Below are positions 23,233-26,560 of a DNA stretch of 26,560 bases, in pieces. The DNA comes from a virus. The notes beneath the pieces were generated by a model. It did no database searches. It was not told the DNA's origin and saw only the letters and a list, made by a program, of their open reading frames with translations. Every line of letters starts with the position of its first letter. Position 1 is the first letter of the stretch. The stretch lies in IMG/VR virus record IMGVR_UViG_3300047276_000163, positions 1 to 26,560 of that record; one strand, 5' to 3'. A program made the position numbers and the translations under genes.

Positions 23233-24252
23233 TCAAACGTTACGGAAAGCACCAGCAACGCTAACGCGCACAGAGCCAGCACCGTAAGCCAGACGGCCCA
23301 CGATCACGTCACCTTGGTAGATCACCTTGGTGTCAGCACCGGTGGTCTGAACGGAGGGACCAATGGCTTCCACAACGCCAGCAGCGTCACGGTGGAAGAT
23401 CAGGCCACAGCTGTTGGTGAAGTCAGAAGCAACACCGTAGCTGTTGTTTTCGCCGGTCACAGCAGCAGCATCGATAGAGGGGCCAGCAGCCGAACCATAC
23501 TTCCCAAGGAAGGGAATGTTGTTGGATTTCTTGATCATGATACCAGCGATCTCATAGAGACCATCACCGGAGTTCATGGAGCCTTGGTTGTTACCATATT
23601 CCCGATACAGGATGTTGGTATCAACTTGGCTGATCAGGGCATAGTACTGGCGGGGACTCAGCACAGCCACGCGACCGTCCTTAGGAGCAGCCACTTCGTC
23701 CAGGCGGGCAGCAGCTTCGAAGAAGCCATCCACCAGGGCTTGAGCATCATACTCTTTGTTGGCACCCAGGTTGATTTGGAAGCCACCGGGTTCGCCGGTC
23801 ACAGGAGCCGAAGCAGAGGAGGCTTTGTCCAGAACGCGGAAGATACGACGATCATAGAATTCAGCCAGGCTTTGACCAATCTGACGAGCGATAGGACCAC
23901 GCATGTCATACTGGCTCATGATTTCGTCGAGGTTATCAACGAAGGCAGAAGCAACCAGCAGGTCATCCATCTTGATGGTGGTTTCAGCAGCCGGAGGGTT
24001 GCCAGCACCAAGGATGGGCACACCAGGAGTGTGGTAACCGGCGTTGATACGACCGGTGTGAATGAATTGAGCTTGCTTACCACCACGCAGCATCCGGTTC
24101 ATCACCAGATCTTTAGCGATAGTGCTGTTACGGAAAGCCTCATAGACTTCGCCGGTGAACAGTTTCAGGAACAGCGCAGTACGCTGATCATAAGTAGGAG
24201 ATTGGCCGCCAGTCTTATTAGACTCGCCAAAATAAGATACAGTTGCAGTCAT
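23233..24252 (-). CDS. Major capsid protein (T7 gp10A-like, 339 aa)
   Basis: It forms the icosahedral shell with an HK97-type fold. T7 gp10A has 345 aa. Diagnostic segments are YDQRTALFLKLFTGEVYEAF (21-40), GKQAQFIHTGRINAGYHTPG (58-77), MDDLLVASAFVDNLDEIMSQ and the late GLIFHRDAAGVVEAIGPSVQ. The ATG at 24252 has no strong Shine-Dalgarno. The gene is visibly richer in G/C and in a narrow codon set than neighbours, as expected for the most abundant phage protein. No sign of a 10B-type frameshift extension is evident. Confidence 0.97.
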   Translation of the reverse strand: MTATVSYFGESNKTGGQSPTYDQRTALFLKLFTGEVYEAFRNSTIAKDLVMNRMLRGGKQAQFIHTGRINAGYHTPGVPILGAGNPPAAETTIKMDDLLVASAFVDNLDEIMSQYDMRGPIARQIGQSLAEFYDRRIFRVLDKASSASAPVTGEPGGFQINLGANKEYDAQALVDGFFEAAARLDEVAAPKDGRVAVLSPRQYYALISQVDTNILYREYGNNQGSMNSGDGLYEIAGIMIKKSNNIPFLGKYGSAAGPSIDAAAVTGENNSYGVASDFTNSCGLIFHRDAAGVVEAIGPSVQTTGADTKVIYQGDVIVGRLAYGAGSVRVSVAGAFRNV

Positions 24253-24284
24253 TGTTTTTGGGAATGAAAAAGGTTAATCAGTTC

Positions 24285-24296
24285 CCTTCATGAAGG
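24285..24296. other. 12-bp perfect palindrome in the capsid gene leader
   Basis: CCTTCATGAAGG is a perfect inverted repeat 33 bases ahead of the capsid ATG. It could form a small leader hairpin or be a binding site. Its function is not visible from sequence. Confidence 0.35.
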
Positions 24297-24325
24297 AGTT
24301 ATTGCGCAAATAAAGTATTCGGTTT

Positions 24326-24457
24326 TTAATAAATACATCTGTTGTATTGGGTATCCACCGCAGTGGGCCAATACTCCAGCACGTGCTGGGTTTTTAACGT
24401 GGCCAGTTCCACAATAGAAAGGGGGTCCGACTCTGAGGTGCCCCCAATCCTTAACAT
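24326..24457 (-). CDS. Candidate 43-aa ORF between RlpA-like and capsid genes
   Basis: The ATG at 24457 begins one base after the RlpA-like stop (TAA-C-ATG), a spacing typical of coupled translation. The product starts MLRIGGTSESDPLSIVELAT, contains KTQHVLEYWPTAVDTQYN and ends RCIY. Its composition is mixed and protein-like (Trp, Tyr, His, Cys, with acidic and basic residues), unlike random translation of GC hairpins. The same DNA carries three inverted repeats, so it may be coding, regulatory, or both. I do not recognise a family with certainty. Confidence 0.5.
   Translation of the reverse strand: MLRIGGTSESDPLSIVELATLKTQHVLEYWPTAVDTQYNRCIY
24344..24374. other. Nested inverted repeat upstream of the capsid gene
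   Basis: GTATTGG (24344-24350) pairs with CCAATAC (24368-24374), and inside it CCAC (24355-24358) pairs with GTGG (24363-24366) around a CGCA loop. Either strand can form the stem. It lies within the 43-aa ORF and next to a second palindrome at 24376-24389, so the pair could be a composite RNA structure in the capsid leader. Confidence 0.5.
24376..24389. other. 14-bp perfect palindrome CCAGCACGTGCTGG
   Basis: This is a perfect inverted repeat, followed on the plus strand by GTTTTT. It therefore looks like an intrinsic terminator for plus-strand (antisense) transcription, while on the minus strand it is a plain hairpin or operator-like site. No plus-strand gene is seen nearby. Confidence 0.45.
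24421..24445 (-). other. GGGGG/CCCCC hairpin just after the RlpA-like gene
   Basis: Five G/C pairs close a 15-base loop, with TTTCTATT following on the minus strand. It is weakly terminator-like. It also lies inside the candidate 43-aa ORF, which argues against its being a simple terminator. Confidence 0.3.
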
Positions 24458-24458
24458 G

Positions 24459-24818
24459 TTAACTAAGTCGAGTTACCTTGACTCGGCCAACTCCAGAGCC
24501 AGTGAGACCGATAGCATCAGCCGCACCTTTACTAAGATCTAGTGTCCTACCTTGAATGTATGGACCTCGATCATTTACACGAACCACGGCACATCGTTTG
24601 AAACAAACTTTAAGTCTTGTTCCAAAAGGTAGTGTCTTGTGTGCGGCAGTAAGAGCGTGTTGATTGAATCGTTCACCATTAGCAGTTGGAAGTCCATTAA
24701 ATCCAGGACCATACCAAGAACTAATGACGGACATTGTAGTTAGCAGAGATAGCATGATAAAATTGCAAAGAACTTTAATATTACTTACGGCGCGTCTTAT
24801 TTGAAGGTGGCCTGTCAT
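24459..24818 (-). CDS. RlpA-like double-psi beta-barrel protein (119 aa), predicted lytic transglycosylase
   Basis: RlpA enzymes cleave glycan strands stripped of stem peptides. From the ATG at 24818, residues about 15-33 (KVLCNFIMLSLLTTMSVIS) are a signal peptide or signal anchor after a basic N-terminus. The barrel follows: SWYGPGFNGLPTANGERF (34-51), LTAAHKTLPFGT (56-67), VRVNDRGP (79-86) and GRTLDLS (90-96). Glu49, His60 and Asp83 correspond to the residues important in Pseudomonas RlpA, from memory. There is no lipobox cysteine, and Cys72 and Cys76 replace the usual loop. An in-frame GTG at 24830 would add four residues. It sits between scaffold and capsid genes, where T7 has nothing. 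Confidence 0.9.
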   Translation of the reverse strand: MTGHLQIRRAVSNIKVLCNFIMLSLLTTMSVISSWYGPGFNGLPTANGERFNQHALTAAHKTLPFGTRLKVCFKRCAVVRVNDRGPYIQGRTLDLSKGAADAIGLTGSGVGRVKVTRLS

Positions 24819-24839
24819 CACGACGGTCACCAGGGTAGT

Positions 24840-25691
24840 TTACATCAGATCACCAGATGCGGCAAGCTTCTGTTCTACGTCATACCTATAAGCAGGATCA
24901 TTACGATACCGTGGATCACTGATGGCAGATGCTAGTTCAGCATTCGAACGGAATCCTTTGATTGCTGCTTTAGGTGCTCGCCCAGAAACTTGCTGACCTT
25001 CAAATCCAACTGAATCTTTATAACGTTGATTCAAAGCTTGTACGGCAAAGAAGATAGCGTCTTTGTTGCCACTATTGACAACGTTATCATAGGCAGCAAC
25101 TTCCTCAGGTTTGAGGTTATCAGCTGCCCAGGCAAGAGTTTCATTATATGCCTCTTGTCCCCCAACAGAATCCACAATAGATTTAGCAGCATCCTCTGAA
25201 AGGGGTTGTGCTTTAGCTACTGGGTTATTCTTTTGAAGTTCAAGGTAAGCTTCAATCAATTCTTCCGATGGCATTTCCTTAAGCTTTTGAATTGTTTCAG
25301 GCTTAAGTTCATTATCATTGGAATAGTATTCCTCTGAAGCTTCTTTAAGAAAATCAACCCGTTTTGCAACAGGAGATTTTTCTTCTTCTTCAGGGGCAGA
25401 GTCAGGGGCAGAATCATCTTCTGCTTCTGATTCATTGGTTGTCTGATCTTCTTTTGAACCTAGTTTCTTTTGAAGTTCTAGGTATGCCTTTTCCAGATCT
25501 TCTGCTGATTTAAATTTACCAGCATACTGACCAGAATCTTCAGCATCAACCTGACTACGGCGATATTTTTCTTCTGCCGCAGCTTCTTGTTCTTCAATAA
25601 TTTTACTACCGTTTTCAAGCATGCGTGCTTCTTCGGCTTGCCGAGCAGCAACTACATCAGGATCAGTAGCATCAAAAATAATTTCAGACAT
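24840..25691 (-). CDS. Scaffolding / capsid assembly protein (T7 gp9-like, 283 aa)
   Basis: It guides prohead assembly and then leaves the shell. The protein is acidic and helical with a long Glu/Asp/Ser-rich segment (about 80-105). The SGQYAGKFKSAEDLEKAYLE segment near 52-71 and the C-terminal FRSNAELASAISDPRYRNDP and YDVEQKLAASGDL match T7-like assembly proteins, whose C-terminus contacts the capsid. The position between portal and capsid agrees. It starts 8 bases after the 59-aa gene. Confidence 0.94.
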   Translation of the reverse strand: MSEIIFDATDPDVVAARQAEEARMLENGSKIIEEQEAAAEEKYRRSQVDAEDSGQYAGKFKSAEDLEKAYLELQKKLGSKEDQTTNESEAEDDSAPDSAPEEEEKSPVAKRVDFLKEASEEYYSNDNELKPETIQKLKEMPSEELIEAYLELQKNNPVAKAQPLSEDAAKSIVDSVGGQEAYNETLAWAADNLKPEEVAAYDNVVNSGNKDAIFFAVQALNQRYKDSVGFEGQQVSGRAPKAAIKGFRSNAELASAISDPRYRNDPAYRYDVEQKLAASGDLM

Positions 25692-25699
25692 AAAGATGG

Positions 25700-25879
25700 T
25701 TAGTGAATGACGATGGAAACTTTACCAACACCAGGAGTGGTGACTTTTACATCACCATACTTCCATTGTTCCTTTTCGACAACAGGAGGATTAACCTCTG
25801 CTTCAGGGGGAACATTACTGTTGGGGCTGTTGAGGTTGTTGGGCTTGGAAGCCGGAGGTTTGCGCGGAGTTGATGACAT
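25700..25879 (-). CDS. Small Pro/Asn-rich protein between portal and scaffold (59 aa)
   Basis: The ATG at 25879 gives MSSTPRKPPASKPNNLNSPN, a disordered half, and then a more structured end (KEQWKYGDVKVTTPGVGKVS). It overlaps the last 65 bases of the portal gene in another frame and stops 8 bases before the scaffold. An upstream TTG at 25894 is possible but less likely. The gene fills the gap tightly, but I do not recognise a family. It could also be reached by a frameshift near the portal end. Confidence 0.6.
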   Translation of the reverse strand: MSSTPRKPPASKPNNLNSPNSNVPPEAEVNPPVVEKEQWKYGDVKVTTPGVGKVSIVIH

Positions 25880-26560
25880 TTTGAAGTGCTTCAATAGAAC
25901 CAGGGTTTTTATCAGGATCCATCATGGGGGCTTTAACAAGTTGTCCAGCTTGTCCCATGAGAGAATTAGTCATGTTAGCCATCTGCATCTTCTGCATCTC
26001 TTGTTGACGCTGATCAGCAGTCTTGACCAACTTCAGTATATCAATGCCTTGAGCAGCTGCCAAGCGTTTGACGGCTTCTTCTGGATCAATATACTGAGCC
26101 ATTGCTTCGGGGCCTAAGGCTTGTGAGATTGTTTGTAGGAACATCATGAGAGACTCACGATCTTGTCCACGTCCAATGCCTTCAAGACCAGCAATGATTG
26201 TTGGGAATACAATTCCCTTTGGAAGTTGAGGTAGTTCTTTAGCTCGTTGAAGCATAAAGAGTTTACGTTGAAGATAAGGGCGTACCAATTCGGTAGCCAG
26301 ATTTCCATAGATACCCCCAAGCTGCTCATTGAGTTCTTGTTGGGTAGCACGGATCTCTTCAGCCGTAGTCCTTTCGCTTTGACGAACTGTCATGATAAGG
26401 AACGCTTCAGACAACCGTTGAGTCAAAGACTGAATCATCTGGTAAGCAGAAGAGAAGTCTGCCTGCTTACTAACCTGAACAGCAGTCACATCCTCAGCAC
26501 GGCCTTGAATGATAGCACCATTGCCCGCCTTAGCAAGCGTAGAGGGCTTCACAGTAGCCG
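25815..26560 (-). CDS. Portal / head-tail connector protein (T7 gp8-like), C-terminal part
   Basis: This is the dodecameric DNA gate of the capsid. The frame is open at the window edge, and about 248 residues are present, roughly the last half. T7 gp8 has 536 aa. Diagnostic elements are IIQGRAEDVTAVQ, ERTTAEEIRATQQELNEQLG and YGNLATELVRPYLQRKLFML, followed by a Gln/Met-rich helix (QRQQEMQKMQMANMTNSLMG) and a Gln/Pro tail. The GTG at 26552 is an internal codon, not the start. Confidence 0.95.
   Translation of the reverse strand, partial: ATVKPSTLAKAGNGAIIQGRAEDVTAVQVSKQADFSSAYQMIQSLTQRLSEAFLIMTVRQSERTTAEEIRATQQELNEQLGGIYGNLATELVRPYLQRKLFMLQRAKELPQLPKGIVFPTIIAGLEGIGRGQDRESLMMFLQTISQALGPEAMAQYIDPEEAVKRLAAAQGIDILKLVKTADQRQQEMQKMQMANMTNSLMGQAGQLVKAPMMDPDKNPGSIEALQNVINSAQTSGFQAQQPQQPQQ

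Noticed and set aside
23314-24267. 317-aa open frame on the plus strand opposite the capsid gene
   Set aside because: It is the mirror of a strongly codon-biased capsid gene. The translation shows no domain, and the minus-strand product is an unmistakable capsid protein.
24376-24395. Plus-strand intrinsic terminator as evidence of a plus-strand gene
   Set aside because: The hairpin plus T-run is real, but no credible plus-strand gene ends there. Recorded as a palindrome only.
24435-24449. Minus-strand ATTGGGGGCACC resembling the Syn5 phage promoter (ATTGGGCACCCGTAA)
   Set aside because: It needs a two-base insertion and lacks the 3' half. It sits inside the candidate 43-aa ORF with no second copy in the window, so the resemblance is too loose.

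Overview
The window is the late (structural, packaging and lysis) half of a T7-like podovirus. It runs in reverse, with every convincing gene on the minus strand. From right to left the order is portal (3' part only), scaffold, major capsid, tail tubular proteins A and B, internal virion proteins gp13/14/15/16-like, tail fibre, fibre and adhesin accessories, lysis genes, small terminase, a block of small basic proteins, large terminase, and the start of thyX at the left edge. This is T7 gene order 8-9-10-11-12-13-14-15-16-17-18-19. The fibre N-terminus, the gp11/gp12 pair and the terminase match the T7 families well. A cyanophage of the Autographiviridae type (picocyanobacterial host) is the best guess. 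It rests on the small Lys-rich proteins, the set of small adhesion proteins, thyX, moderate GC and weak Shine-Dalgarno sites, but no gene here names the host directly.

Right part (about 9.1-26.6 kb): head and tail morphogenesis. Three features depart from T7. A small RlpA-like peptidoglycan-cleaving protein and a 43-codon ORF sit between scaffold and capsid genes. The lytic transglycosylase-like domain is at the C-terminus of the gp15-like protein, not the N-terminus of gp16. The tail tubular protein B is enlarged by a beta-rich insertion. A strong intrinsic terminator directly follows the capsid gene, where T7 has T-phi.

Middle (about 5.9-9.8 kb): the T7-type fibre is followed by a tightly coupled run of adhesin-like and accessory proteins (231, 163, 100, 79, 203 and 61 aa), several joined by ATGA overlaps. 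Next come a 36-aa basic peptide, a 65-aa hydrophobic protein, a glucosaminidase endolysin, a 61-aa protein, the small terminase subunit and a membrane/coiled-coil protein that may act in lysis.

Left (about 0-6 kb): the terminase subunits lie about 3.6 kb apart. Between them are an HNH nuclease, a beta-rich protein sharing a motif with the tubular protein B insertion, and at least six very basic proteins, two of them long low-complexity Ala/Lys/Pro or Ser/Thr-rich chains. This block is the least explained and most interesting coding region. After the large terminase comes about 490 bp of noncoding, hairpin-rich, C/G-run-rich DNA and then thyX. That is the position where the terminal repeat and early promoters of a T7-like genome would fall in a circularised assembly.

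Four genes below 60 codons (46, 49, 36 and 43 aa) are called here from tight spacing or stop/start overlaps with neighbours. No tRNA, CRISPR array or insertion sequence was seen.
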